DNA from: Macrotrachela quadricornifera
Lineage: Eukaryota > Rotifera > Eurotatoria > Philodinida > Philodinidae
Length of the DNA: 64,000 bases
Direction of reading: 5' to 3'
Assembly: GCA_022393335.1 (NCBI GenBank)
Contig: JAJEKB010019270.1
Location: 1-64,000 of the forward strand
Notes under the pieces: generated by a model
What the model was told of the DNA's origin: nothing
The model's input: the letters and a program-made list of their open reading frames with translations, nothing else
The model's database searches: none
Made by a program: the position numbers and the translations under genes
In this document: piece after piece, positions 1 to 13,445 of the stretch
How positions within the stretch are numbered: position 1 is the first letter of the stretch
Layout of the letters: each line of letters begins with the position of its first letter

Positions 1-120
1 GTTGAACGCATTAAATATTGAAATAATTTTTGACCAAGAATAGTTTGTGAAATATTTAATAACTAAAAATAGTTTTACATAGAATAAGTGTACTACTTTT
101 TTTGTATATTTTTGATTTAC

Positions 121-327
121 TTGAGAAAGATGATTAACAAATGATGTATAAGAACATAATTTGAATACAAACCATCCTCGAAATAGTTCACGTTTTGATT
201 TATATCCATAAGCAGTAGAAACTAAATTAAACCTGGCTTCTTCATGATTTTTTGTAACAGTTGATGCAGATAAGCGGAGGAAACTTTGTATAATTTGAGG
301 TTTATGTATCTTATATTGTCTGATCAT
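121..327 (-). CDS. Proline dehydrogenase paralogue, first exon only (cut by window edge)
   Basis: An open stretch of 69 codons runs from an ATG at 327 to a GT donor at 119-120 (exon 121-327, phase 0). Its residues, including YKSKRELFRGW, KLCSYTSF and VNHLSQ, align with the N-terminal helical region of the complete PRODH gene next to it ([24 protein letters not shown]), and the exon ends at the same place and phase. The first ~22 residues are basic and hydrophobic, as in a mitochondrial presequence. An in-frame stop lies upstream of the ATG. The rest of the gene should lie left of the window. Family role: FAD-dependent oxidation of proline to pyrroline-5-carboxylate in mitochondria. It could be a live tandem duplicate or a fragment; only one exon is visible. 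Confidence 0.7.
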
Positions 328-693
328 TTTTGGTAAAATGTTTGAATACAATCGTCACTCTCTTTTCGCATTCAGTCTAGTCATGCGTCTCATCTTTTGC
401 CTTTTCATTCGTGACAAAACGTATATATTTTTATCATTTGTGCATACAAAACACAGTACATGTGCCTATTTGTTTTTATTTTTATATAGGTGATATTGTA
501 TTAATAGCTGGGATGTCTATCGTATTTTTGTGTATCTACTTAAATAAACTAATGTTTTCATTGAAAATTTGACTATATTGTATGAAATGTCAATATTTAA
601 ATGTTAATCAAAACTAAATATACATTTTATTAGACAGGAATCGTTGCATTAATGAAAAGAATAATAGACAATTAAAGATGCGTTATAAAAAAG
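328..693. other. Intergenic between the two PRODH copies
   Basis: AT-rich sequence between the first exon of the left paralogue and the stop codon of the complete PRODH gene. It must hold the promoter of the former and the 3' UTR of the latter. I see no other gene or repeat. Confidence 0.5.
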
Positions 694-2597
694 TTAACTT
701 TTGGAATTCATTATTCGATTTTTCAATGCTTTAATATGAAAACGTCGATCTTTATCAGCTTTTTGAAAAATTGCTCGATTTTCTTGAGCACGTCGAAATA
801 AATATGGTTGCAATGCTTCAATTGGTCCATATGGTAAATATTTATACGTTTGATAACCTGAATTTGCTAAAGCAAAAGTAACATAATCACTCATGCCATA
901 CAATGATGCAAATGAAACGATAGATGAAGCGCGACGAATATCAAAATCTTTCATTCTAAATAAAATAAATTCTGTATAGATAATAAATATTATTTTGTCT
1001 TACTTTTGAATTGCATATCGAATAGTATCTTCATTATGTGATGCAATCATAATGCGAATTTCACCAGGTTTACGTTGTACAGTATTTTTTAATACTTCAT
1101 CAAGACATGTATGATACATTTGAGATGTTGCATCAAAATTCGGATTTATTGGATCTTCATATCCATATTCTCGAGCTAAACGACGTTCTTGATCCATATA
1201 TGCACCACGTACAAGTTTAGCCGCAAATACATAATTATATTTTTCCGATAGAGCAAGATCATGTTTTAAAGAATCAAATGTATCCTATCAATTATTTGAA
1301 TAATATTTAAATAAAAAAAAGAAATATTATATTTAATAATTATTTACTTTTAAATAACATTGATAAGTTCCATAAATAAAAGGTACATTGTATTTATTAT
1401 AATATCGTTGTAATTCAGTTGCAAGATAATTAATTGCATTTTGAAAATATGTTTGTTCAGCATCAACCATTATTGAAATTTTATGTTCAACACATGCCTA
1501 AAAAATATGTTTTATATAAAATTAAACAATAAATATTTTCTTTTTTACTTGTGCTATTTTGTTTAAACGTATAAGAAGATTATGAATTTCCTTTATATCT
1601 TCAGATGTGAATGTAACATTTGAAGATATTTGGTTCTTAAATCATGATAAAAAAAATTTAAAGAAATTCTCATATATATTTAATTACCTGATCTTTTATT
1701 AAAGATGAATTAACGGATTGTTGCAAAAATGCAATTGTTTTTTCATTTGCTTGTTCTTGATTAATTAATTGAAATAATGACGGTAATAATGAACGATCTT
1801 TAATCGATTGTAATAATGTATTCAATTTTTTTAAGACACTCGGTTGAATCATAGCTGTTACTTTTATTGCAATTAAATTATTTATACCACAAATATCATG
1901 TGATGTTTTAATACATTCAATAAATTTATTTGTATTATGTTCATGCATACGATCAATTTGATCTAATCTACATATTTTTAAATTTTCAATAAAACAAAAA
2001 AAAGAAAATCTATTCAATAAGCTTACGAAGCGGATGGATTGTTATCATCACTTTCTACACTATAATCTAATATAGGCTTGACATTATATTTTTGTAATTT
2101 TGTAATAACTGGTATAATCTCTTGTGGAGTTTCACCACCAACAAAATGACCAAATGCAGTGAATTTTAATACACTTTTGAATATTCGATCACCAAGAAAT
2201 CGACGACCCCATTTAGCAATCTAATTAAATTTTATATTTAATATTTAATTTATTTTAAATTTTACTTTATCTTGATTATTAACAAGAAAATTAATTGAAA
2301 ATAATCGATAGACAAGATAACCACGTAAGAGTTCAATATTTCGACGATAACGATAAGCAATTTGATATTGATCAAATTTTGTATCAAGTAATGGATATTC
2401 TGGAGATATTTCTGATTTTGTATTTTTTTCTGTTGTTGGTGTAGGAGTTGTTGATAGATAATAAATTGAATTTTGATATAATTTCAATATTCGACATGAA
2501 TAATTAGTTGAAATTAATGGATAAAAATTTTTGATCTTAAATATTAATTTCAATTTTTATCTAATATTCAAAATCTAAAGTAACTTACCGTCAACAT
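694..2597 (-). CDS. PRODH: Proline dehydrogenase, mitochondrial
   Basis: Flavoenzyme of proline catabolism, oxidising proline to pyrroline-5-carboxylate at the inner mitochondrial membrane. Eight coding exons on the minus strand: 2589-2597, 2266-2535, 2027-2220, 1688-1967, 1549-1635, 1348-1497, 1004-1284 and 694-955, giving 510 residues with all phases closing. The barrel motifs are visible: [48 protein letters not shown], and a C-terminal YKYLPYGP with the double arginine (RRA) that in the family binds the substrate carboxylate. The N-terminus (MLT then IKNFYPL) looks like a presequence. The first exon is only 9 nt; without it the next exon has no ATG. A paralogue lies directly downstream on the same strand. 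Length fits PRODH (about 500-600). Identification is firm. Confidence 0.93.
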
Positions 2598-3192
2598 AAA
2601 GAACTTTTTTTTTTTATTATTTTTTTCAATCCAAATTTACATACATACAGACTATTTTCTTCCTTCAATAAAAAAAAAAGTACACCTTAAAAAATGTTTA
2701 CGTGTATTCAATAAGTTGATGGAATAGAAGAAAATATGCAACTTACTCTACACTCCTTCAAAGATTGTTTTTTCTTCCATGTGTAGATGATGACTGAAAA
2801 AGAGAACAAGCAAAATCAACTATTCCGTCTTTGTAAAAGAGAAAACATGTTTTTCTATATGACATCATCACAGTATAGCTCGTGATCAAAAATAGAACGA
2901 AAGAAAAACAACATTTGGAAACTACTTTGTTATTGTTGACTTGAATAAAAAAAAATTCATATAGATTTCCGTAGAAAATAATGTTAGAATTATAAACGAG
3001 TTTTTTAAATTAATTTTTTTTCATTATTTACAAAAAAAAAATTCTAATCCTTTCTGCATTGTATCAAATACAATAGGTTCCATTAAATTTTTGTTTTTCT
3101 CATAATGGATTTAACAATCAAACAACAAGAAAATAGTAAAAAGAAAATATTTCATATCAATAATAAAACATTAACAACATACATTAACAAAT
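2598..3192. promoter_or_regulatory. Divergent intergenic region
   Basis: About 600 bp separate the start codons of PRODH (minus) and the next gene (plus), so both promoters are likely here. The sequence is A/T-run-rich; I recognise no specific site. Confidence 0.4.
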
Positions 3193-3803
3193 ATGAGTGC
3201 AGCAATCAATCAATTTGGTCTTCATACTATTGAATATGCTATACGAAAAAAAAATTTACAAGATCCACTCTATATAGCAGCCCATCCGGAATCTTTACCG
3301 GAGGAATCACGTATATAAAAAATATCAAATTATAAAACCTTTTAAATTTTCCATTTTTAGCTCGTCATCATTATGCACATAATACACCCTATGATAGTTG
3401 TACTACATCTTCACCATTAACACGACCTCCTATTGATATATTTTATGCTGATCAATTAACTAAAAATATATGGTCAAAACCTATGGAAAATTCTCCATCT
3501 ATGTATAAAACACGTGAAGGTGAATGGTTTGATAATCCAAAATTACGGCATACTCTTGAATTAAATTCACCTTATGTACCATATGGTGGTTATGTTCATC
3601 CAAAAATACAAACGAAATGGGAAGATCTTCCAGCAACACCACCAGAAATTTCTAAACAAAAAACTCGAGATAAATTTCCAGTAGTTCTTAGTTCGATGAC
3701 AAAGTAGATTATTTAAATTTATTATTATTCATTATTAAATTTTATTTATTTTAGATATGTTGAAGAAATGAATGCGATGGAATTTGGATTTAAATTATAT
3801 TAG
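3193..3803 (+). CDS. Uncharacterised small protein, 169 aa
   Basis: Three exons (3193-3310, 3361-3703, 3755-3803) join in phase to 169 residues with stop TAG at 3801-3803. Without the second intron, exon 2 would stop at once (AAG TAG); the GTAG there is the donor. The protein has no signal peptide or membrane segment and is rich in Pro, Tyr, Trp and His (for example YVPYGGYVHP, WEDLPATPPE, EGEWFDNPKL). Short, aromatic/Pro-rich soluble proteins of this look are common among ciliary microtubule inner proteins, but that is only an impression and I cannot name the family. Consistent codon use and closing phases argue that it is a real gene. Confidence 0.7.
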
Positions 3804-4332
3804 ATAAAAAACAATTATACCTATATTCAAATAAATACACATATATATTATAGAAATAAAATACACATATCGAAATAATTAGACTTAGAATTTTCTTTTT
3901 CCTTTTTTCTTCAAATAATAGAATTATATATAGTAATAATAATAATTGAGATTTAGTTAATTTAATTAGGTAAATGAATTTCATGTATAGAACGGCAAAA
4001 ACTGTCAATTATTTCATATTGCAAAAGATAAAAAAGAAGTATCTATAGCTATAAATAAACAGATTTTATCCATTATTCATGAACATTATTTTCTTTAATT
4101 TTCATACTAAAATTGCATTACAATAAGAAAAAGAAATACTCAATATAATTTTCATTACAATATTGTAAAAACAATTGAAGATGGCGCGTAACTGTTATAT
4201 AAGTTCAATTTCAATATTAAATAACAATAGTAATCAAAACTATCAATAATATCATTTGGAATGATATTAATCAAAAATACAGTTATATATTATTTTAATT
4301 AAAAATTCTCAATATTAATATTAATAAATATC
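3804..4332. other. Intergenic
   Basis: AT-rich spacer between two plus-strand genes, holding the 3' UTR of the first and presumably the promoter of the second. The only distinctive patch is a short GC-richer GATGGCGCGTAAC near 4180. No coding potential seen. Confidence 0.4.
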
Positions 4333-6416
4333 ATGTCAAATCGAAACCATTGTGGATCAAACAAATTCTCACAGAATTATCGATTAAATAATTCTATTAA
4401 TGAATATGATCGTTGTAAATTACCAGCTATTAATAATGGAACAGCAACAATGTCTAATATGAATCCATTATTCTGTAAACCACCATTAACACGTTCATGT
4501 GCATCTAAAGAAAATGAAAATTACTCAAATATTACCAATGGTCATTGTAAAAAGGAAATTACAAATAATCTATCTACACAAGTTAATTGTGCACCATGTG
4601 GACAAGCAGTTTATAATGCTTGTACACCTTCATATAACAATTGTAAAATAAATTGTCCAACTAATGGTATTGCTTCATCACAAACATTTTCCTCATTACC
4701 TTCAACAACATCAGCTATGTGTAATGATAATCAACAAATACCAGTTAATAGAGGTTGGTCTACTAATCAATTTATTGGTTGTGATAAAACAAATATTGAT
4801 ATGAAAAAAAATTTATTAATAAATCAAAATACTAATTGTCTTCCACGACCTATGACATCAGGTTCACGTACTTTCAATTGTCCTCCATCGAATATAAATG
4901 TATGTAATGGACAAAAAACTATTGTACGTGATCGTCATTTAGCTAATGAAATTCTTCAAAAAGCTGGAATTTCATCAAATTTAACTTTAAATGATTGTCT
5001 TGAAGTAATTACTGATGCACCTGTAACAATAAATGATAATGTTAATTGTGATCCAAATCCATTATGTATGAAAAAACCAGCTGATTGTCAAGTAATATTA
5101 AAATTGTTAATTTTGAAAAATATTCTAATACGTTTATGATTCTTTTAAGGAATGTTATGAACAATCAATTGTTGTTCGACATTTACAACCGTAATTATTC
5201 TTTTTTTTTTCGTTTCTAATCAATTTATTTTATTTATATTAATGTTTAGACCACGACCTCCTGTACCACCGCCAATCATTATTCGGTTTGAATAATATCG
5301 ATATTTTTTCTTTATATTTCTTAATCATAATTTATTTAGTGAACGTTGTGCTCCACAACCACCACCACAACCACCTATTGTTATTCGACAAATTCCAGCT
5401 CGACCATCAACACCACCACCATTAATTATTCGTGAATGTCCACCACCAATGCCTACTATACAAGAACCAACAATTATTGAACGTGAGATTCCACCACCAC
5501 CTCCACCACCACGACAAGTCATTGTCGAACGATTACCAACACCACCACCAAAACCACGTCCAATTATTTTCGAAAAATGGCTTCCTTATGAAGAACCTGA
5601 AGAACGACCATGTATTGTTGAAAAAGCTACTATTAATGAAATGCCTCCACCAAAAAATGTTATTATTCAATATGAAGCACTTGAACCACAAATTCAATCA
5701 CAATGTATTAATGAAGGAATATCTTATGTTGATCCAAAACAATTTGTTAATGAAAGACCAAATGGAAATGCTGAAGTTTGTTATGTTGATCAACTCAATA
5801 ATTTAGTCAGTATTTTCTATTTTTTTTTCATTGCTTCGAATTGAAATGAAACAAATTTTTTTTTATTGAAAATGTGATCGATCATTTCAAATTTGATATT
5901 TCAGCCTGATCATATCAAATGTCAACTTAGTCCTCAAGCACTTGCTGCTATTGGTATTCAAAATTGTAATAAACAAAATATTAGTTCGAATCCATGTGTT
6001 GTTCGTACTAATCCAACTGCTTTCTGTCAACAACAAGGTCGTGTTTCCTGTGCTCCAATGTCTTCTATGACACCTCGATCTTCAATGATGGTAAATGGTT
6101 GTCATTCTACAAAACCATCATATTCTCAATTATGTAATTCAAATATGTATCGTCAACAACAACCAGGTAATCGTGCTCTATCTACTTCAGTTGTTAGTTT
6201 ACCTCAATGTTATAATAAATATAATACAAACATGTTAGCACGACCAGGTTATCAAGGTTTAACTAATATAGCACGAGCAAATTATAATCCAGTATGTTAA
6301 AAAATAAAATTTTAAAAGATATATATATATATACTCAATTTTTTCTATTATAGTGGGCAACAACATATCAAGTTTCATATACAAATAAAGCACGAGGAAT
6401 GTGTCGTGCACGTTAA
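4333..6416 (+). CDS. Cys/Asn-rich protein with proline-rich repeat block
   Basis: Six exons (4333-5091, 5150-5190, 5250-5285, 5340-5805, 5905-6291, 6354-6416) join in phase to 583 residues. Residues 1-253 are rich in Asn, Ser and Cys with no recognised domain. The middle (exons 2-4) is a run of units of about 12-16 residues: a short beta-like stretch with a charged pair (VIVERLP, IIFEKWLP, TIIEREIP, CIVEKA, LIIREC) followed by Pro tracts. The C-terminal third is again Cys/Gln/Asn-rich and ends CRAR. There is no signal peptide or membrane helix. The alternation of hydrophobic-E-K/R strands with Pro spacers recalls alveolin-type cytoskeletal repeats, but homology is not shown. A structural, cross-linked cytoskeletal or sheath protein is a guess. 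AATAAA follows at 6464. Confidence 0.72.
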
Positions 6417-6463
6417 CTGATATCTTTTGTTTGCTGAAATTTATGTGTACATATTATAGAATG

Positions 6464-6469
6464 AATAAA
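6464..6469 (+). terminator. Polyadenylation signal AATAAA
   Basis: AATAAA in a short tandem (AATAAATAAATA) 48 bp after the stop codon of the Cys/Asn-rich gene, on its strand. Confidence 0.5.
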
Positions 6470-8800
6470 TAAATACATAGTTGACTTTTTCTTTTAAATA
6501 AAAATTTTAAAAAATCAATTTATTGTCGTATATTAATCTTTACATCAGTCTTCGTAGACTATTCAGTTTTTCATAAATGTATATGTTTTAAATTATAAAA
6601 TTTTCGTTGAAATACTCAAATTTATATTTAGTTTTTTTAATGAGATTTATAATAAATAATAGAAATCAACATAATTTCAAATTAGATTTGATGTTTTTGT
6701 CAAAAAAAGAAGAGTTGGCTAAACTTCAATAACGTATATATGTGAATAAAAGGTTTATAGCCTTCTTAAAATTGAATGATTCATATGAATATAATAGATA
6801 ATCTTAGTCCATTTATCATACTGTAACCTCTTTGTTGAAGTTACAAATTCGATAAAATCTTTTATTGAAGTTGAAGCTTCTACACAATAGATCAACAAAG
6901 TCAAAGAAGAAGTTAACTTCGATAAGACATATAATAATTTTAAATATTTCTAAATATTGATTAAATTTTATATGTTAATTTTTCCAATAGGAAAACTCAA
7001 AGTATTATTTACATCGAACAGAATCGATAGAAGATCAGAATGAAAGAGAAATGTATATTTAAATAAATATTGTGTACATTGCTTAGGTATCAAAATAATG
7101 ATTTAATCAGTTGACAATTTGACAAAGGGAATATACCAAATATTACATCTAAAGTATTTCTATATAGAATAATATCAGGTCGATCAACATCAAGTGATCT
7201 GAATATCTATCAATTATGTGTAAATGATAGATAAAATTTTCTCACGTAGTTTCAAGCACTTGATCTATCGGTTTTATTCAATTGTAAATTTCATGACTTA
7301 GATAACACGAATCTACTAAACTTATTAAAATTAACATCCATTTAAACCTATCATGTATATATCAATGTAAAATTAATTACTGTAATATAGCATAAACTAT
7401 GCCTTCAGAAATATTTCTAACTCTTTTTATAGAAAAGATTGAAATTTTAATTTTTTATTGTAACATATATATGACATAAATTTGATAATTTTATATGCAA
7501 AATGACATCTATTTAATTACAATGGATTATTTCTAAATATCAATCGTGATCGGATATGACATTTGGGTTTTATTCTCAATTCAATAATTAATCTTGAAAG
7601 TCAAGCTGTTCTTTGCGAACATTCTACAATATATTCTATTCATAATTTTACTACAATAAAGACTCATCCGATTTTTAATAAATATACCAATAAAACTAAA
7701 CATCATTTTTTGAAAAATTTTTTTTTTTTTGTTTTAATAAGGAAAGACACTGTTTCTCTGTCTATATCTTTTTGTAAACAATATTTCGAGTACTTGTTAT
7801 TGATTAGCGACCTCTGAACGTGCACTTATGCATTTTAAATGGCTAAACGATGATTAAGACTTTAAAATTTTGTACAAACATACATATTATTATTAAGTAT
7901 TTCTAAAGAATAAAGTTTAAATAAAAATAAAATATCCTTTTATTTTGTTTAAACATCAAATTAGAGTCTATCTATTGTCTGATATACATTGATAATGGTA
8001 TCATTTATTGTATTATTGATGTTTCTTTTAGACACATTATTACTCATTTGATTATTCTATTTTTTTTTATCAATATATTAATTAATAAAAACGAATCTCG
8101 AAATTAATTTTCAACATTTTTATCAACTTATTATTGACAATCATTTTTCGAAATTTATATTTCAATTTATTCTTTTTAATCACGATACGACGAGCTTCAT
8201 TATATAACGAAGCTCAAATATATTCAAATTAGGTGAGTTGTATTGTTTCATTTTTTTACATTAATTAGATGTTAGTTATTATTACAAAAGAATTTTTATG
8301 ATTAAAATCGATAATTAATTGAAATTACAATTAGTAATATTCAAATTGCATTATTTAATAAACAATTTTTTAATGTAAAAGCAAAAATATAACGATGATC
8401 TCCTTTTCTTAGAAAAATCAACATATATATATATATATATATGAAAAATATGATGCTTTTAGAAACTATTATAAAATTTTTAAAGAATAATCATATTTTA
8501 TTAGTAATAATTATAAATATATGAAGTTCATTGATATCAATTACATAATTATCATTATATATACACCTTGGTATATTTATCTAAATTACATCGAATAATC
8601 TTCTTTTACTATTTTTTGATTTCATTAGTTTTACTATGTGTATTTGATGACTTAATATTATGAAAATTACAATAGTTTCATATGACAAAGAAAAAAAAAA
8701 GATTTGTTCAACTTATATATCAAAGAAAATGAATTGATTTCGTCTATTGGATATATACATATATATTAATTTTTTTCTTTAATATAAAAATAATTTGTAC
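6470..8800. other. AT-rich intergenic, no gene seen
   Basis: About 2.3 kb of AT-rich DNA with short TA runs (for example 8423-8441). The open frames are short, lysine/phenylalanine-rich and show no intron or domain pattern. I see no gene and no terminal inverted repeats. Confidence 0.5.
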
Positions 8801-11200
8801 AAAGATGTTTGAACGACATCACATCTGTCATTATCCCACACAAATCTCTGCTTGCTTGCTTGTTTCTCTTATCAACAAGCGACATATATATTCTTAACTT
8901 TATTCTTGTTCTTATTTTTTTTTTCTTCGTCTTCTTCTTGTTCTTCCTTCTTGTTCACTCGTTAATTCATCTTCGAAATGGGGAGGAACTGCGTGTCAAA
9001 CCCGTCACTCGCGGCATCATCGTTGTCGGGCATGCGACGTTCTTCGACAAAAAAAAAAAGAAAACGACTGAGTAACAGGAGAAAAAACGACTGAGAGTGA
9101 ACAGTAGAAGAGTGCTGGATAGAGAAAAAGAGATAAAAATGCTAGATGATTATTTTCTTCACCTTCATTTATAGTGAGAGAGTTTTTGCTTTCTCTCTTT
9201 TATCTTTTTGGTTCAATCGAAATAGAAAAACAAAAACGTTGCGGTATATGCATTTTTGATCCTCGTTTTTTCCATTAGAATGATGATAGATGATGCATTT
9301 GAATACGAACCATCTTACATAATAAATATTATTCTATCTTTCATTATACAATGATATTTGTTATTGGTATGAGAAACAATAATGATGATGGACATTGGTC
9401 TTTTTGTCTATTCATCACTTGTTAGTGATGCCTGTTATCAAGTGGATTCCTTCTTCTTCTTCTTCTCCTTCTTCTTTTCTGTTAGCTGTTTCTTTTTTAG
9501 TGGTAATAGTGCTAGCTGCGGCGGAGAACAGACGCAACTACAAAAGAAGGAGAGAAAGATAAGAACGACGCCATACTGGTGTATGTCTGTATGTGTGTGT
9601 GTGTTTTTTTTAACGCACCCAAGCGCGCTTCGTTCTTTCTCTCTGTCTTTCTCTGTAATGTTCGTTGCTCGTCGTCGTCGCGCCAAGTAATCATTACTTC
9701 CCGTTCTCTCGGCTGACGTCGGGTTGAGCTCTCAGTGGTATCCAACAGTAGTTCCCGTCATTGCTCTTGTTCTTTCTTCTCTTCTTTTCCTTCTTTTTTT
9801 TCTTCTTCTTCTTTCTCTTTTTTTTTCAAAAAAAAAAACGACTAGTTCGCATTACTAGAATTATGATTATAGGAAAGCGAACAGCAGCGGTAGGGACGGT
9901 GAAGCCGGTCGTTGTCGATAGTATGGTAGCAAGGAAGGAACGCAAAGAAAATTATCATCAACAATAGAGCTGTTCATCAGCATCGCATCATCATTGCTGG
10001 CTGACTGGTCCGGACCCGACTCTGACGTGCATTCGCGTTCTTTCTTCTTTTTTTTTCTTTTCTTTTGTTTCTCGTCGCTTGGAAAAGAAAGATCTTCCAT
10101 CTATATTCTACGTACTGCCATCGCTCTTTTTCTTCTTCGTTTTTTTCTCACCCTATTGCTGCCATATATACACAGACTTTTTCCTCTCGGTTGCCGCTGC
10201 TAGTCGGCCAAGCTTTTCTCTTCGTTGTTTCATCCGCCCCGTTCGCTCGCTCGCTCGCCCGAGCAGCAACAGCAAGCAGTAACGTCGTCGATACATCGTC
10301 GGTTTTCTTTTTTTTTTGCTTCTCGGTTTTTTTTTTTGTTGAAAAACTGAAACAAGCCGGTAGTCGTGCGTGTATGTGTGTGTGTTTGTTATTTTGCCAC
10401 ATCCTAAAAGTGTATGCATAAATGATAGAATTTCAGACAAAATCATATTTTCTCTACAATGTACGCACGTAATAAACGGAAAATAATACATCAAAAACAA
10501 TTCGACGATCATCATTATCATCACTATTATCATCATTCAAAATACTGCATCACTGATCACGTCTGTTGTTCATTATTATTATCTTCTTGATGGTCATTCG
10601 TCATTCTTCTATTTCCTATCATTCAATAAAACAGATCAAGTAAGATAAATATACGAACAAAACTAATCAATTAACAACAAAATAAAAAAAAAAAAAGAAA
10701 GAAAAATTTTATATTTTGATTTTTGTTGTTGATGCTCGCGTTTATGTATATATCTATATGTGTATGTATAGCACTATTGCTTGTGCAACAGAGATTGGCA
10801 AGTCTTTTCTCATTGTATGTGTGTGTATGCGTGCCGTCATTGTCGTGTAAGAATAACATGTTAAGAAAGAGAAGAAATCGCGCGAGTGCGTCACCCGTTT
10901 CGAGCAGAGAATAACATGCACGCACGTACACCACCATCCAATACTACTACTACTACAGCCATCAACAATGATAGTGGCGGTGGCAATTGCAGAAAACCGT
11001 AGTAGATAGTACACATACACTGACTGTCACACAGTCAGCATCATCATCATTGTCGTCGCGCAAGACGAATCATGAGAGAGAGAGAGAACGAGCAAGGACT
11101 CTCGTGACGCACGCACAACTAACATCATTGCCAGTGAGAAAACAACAAGAGACTTTCTCAGTTCATTGCATTTTTTTAGCGATTTTCACCGTTCAAGATT
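8800..11200. promoter_or_regulatory. Pyrimidine-rich, GC-richer island upstream of G-beta
   Basis: Composition changes abruptly from the AT-rich background: long TTC/TCT tracts (9445-9480, 9770-9830, 10040-10075), CG-rich patches (9660-9725, 10195-10290, 10860-11060), TG microsatellites (9590-9604, 10370-10385) and a TGACGTC CRE-like site at 9714-9720. No open frame here has coding character. It is best read as the promoter and non-coding 5' region of the G-beta gene, whose first visible acceptor is at 11820-11821. Transcription start not determinable. Confidence 0.45.
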
Positions 11201-11921
11201 CTTTATTTGATTCCATAAAATACTAGAAAAATGTGTTTTTTTCCTCTCTTGAAATAATACTTATTTCTCACGCACATCAAACGATTATGTTATTGAAGGG
11301 AAACACCTTTTTTCTCCTTGGTAACATTACATTTAAAATGAAGAATTTTTTTTTTGATGACAATAAGAATAGGAGTACATTTCGAGGTATTATCATTACT
11401 ATTGATAGAATCGGTAAAGCACGAAGAATCTACATTGATGATCTGGTTTCTTTTTTTCACATTATTTAGACATTTTTATGCTTAAAGTAACTAGTAGTAT
11501 TAAAAAAGAATTAATCATTACCGTAGTGTTCATCATGTACTTATCATCTTTATAATGACATGTCTTATTTCATTTTTTAAGTAAGAATTCATCATAGACA
11601 GATTAGAAAAGATCATTGAAAATTAAAGACTTTTTCTAGTTTTCAGTTTGAAATACACAAAGAATAAAACTTATCAAATTTAAAATGATAAAATGAATGA
11701 TATTATTTATTTGAATTTTTTCTAAACTTTTAGAAAAAAAAAATAAAAGAAATAGTTAAGATTTTTCTCTATTTAGTAATAGATTTAAATACGTATTAAA
11801 TAAATATTTATTTTATTATAGGTTTATTCAACAGTCACAATTCACAAATAAATCAATTTTTATCCTTACTTCCCATTGTCCTATCCCTTATCTTTTTAAC
11901 AATAATAAATATTAAATAAAA
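11201..11921 (+). other. Probable 5' UTR intron and leader of G-beta
   Basis: AT-rich sequence ending in a strong pyrimidine-rich acceptor (TTTTATTATAG, AG at 11820-11821), 100 nt before the G-beta ATG. This suggests either a 5' UTR intron or an SL trans-splice acceptor. The upstream donor was not identified. Confidence 0.4.

Positions 11922-13445
<1,524 letters not shown>

Noticed and set aside
2245..2553. PRODH start at a TTG at 2553
   Set aside because: Not an ATG; the segment 2536-2588 is an intron and a 9-nt exon with an ATG lies upstream.
8809..11469. Many overlapping open frames on both strands upstream of G-beta
   Set aside because: They are Phe/Ser/Cys/Lys-rich translations of pyrimidine tracts and microsatellites, with no domains and no splice pattern.
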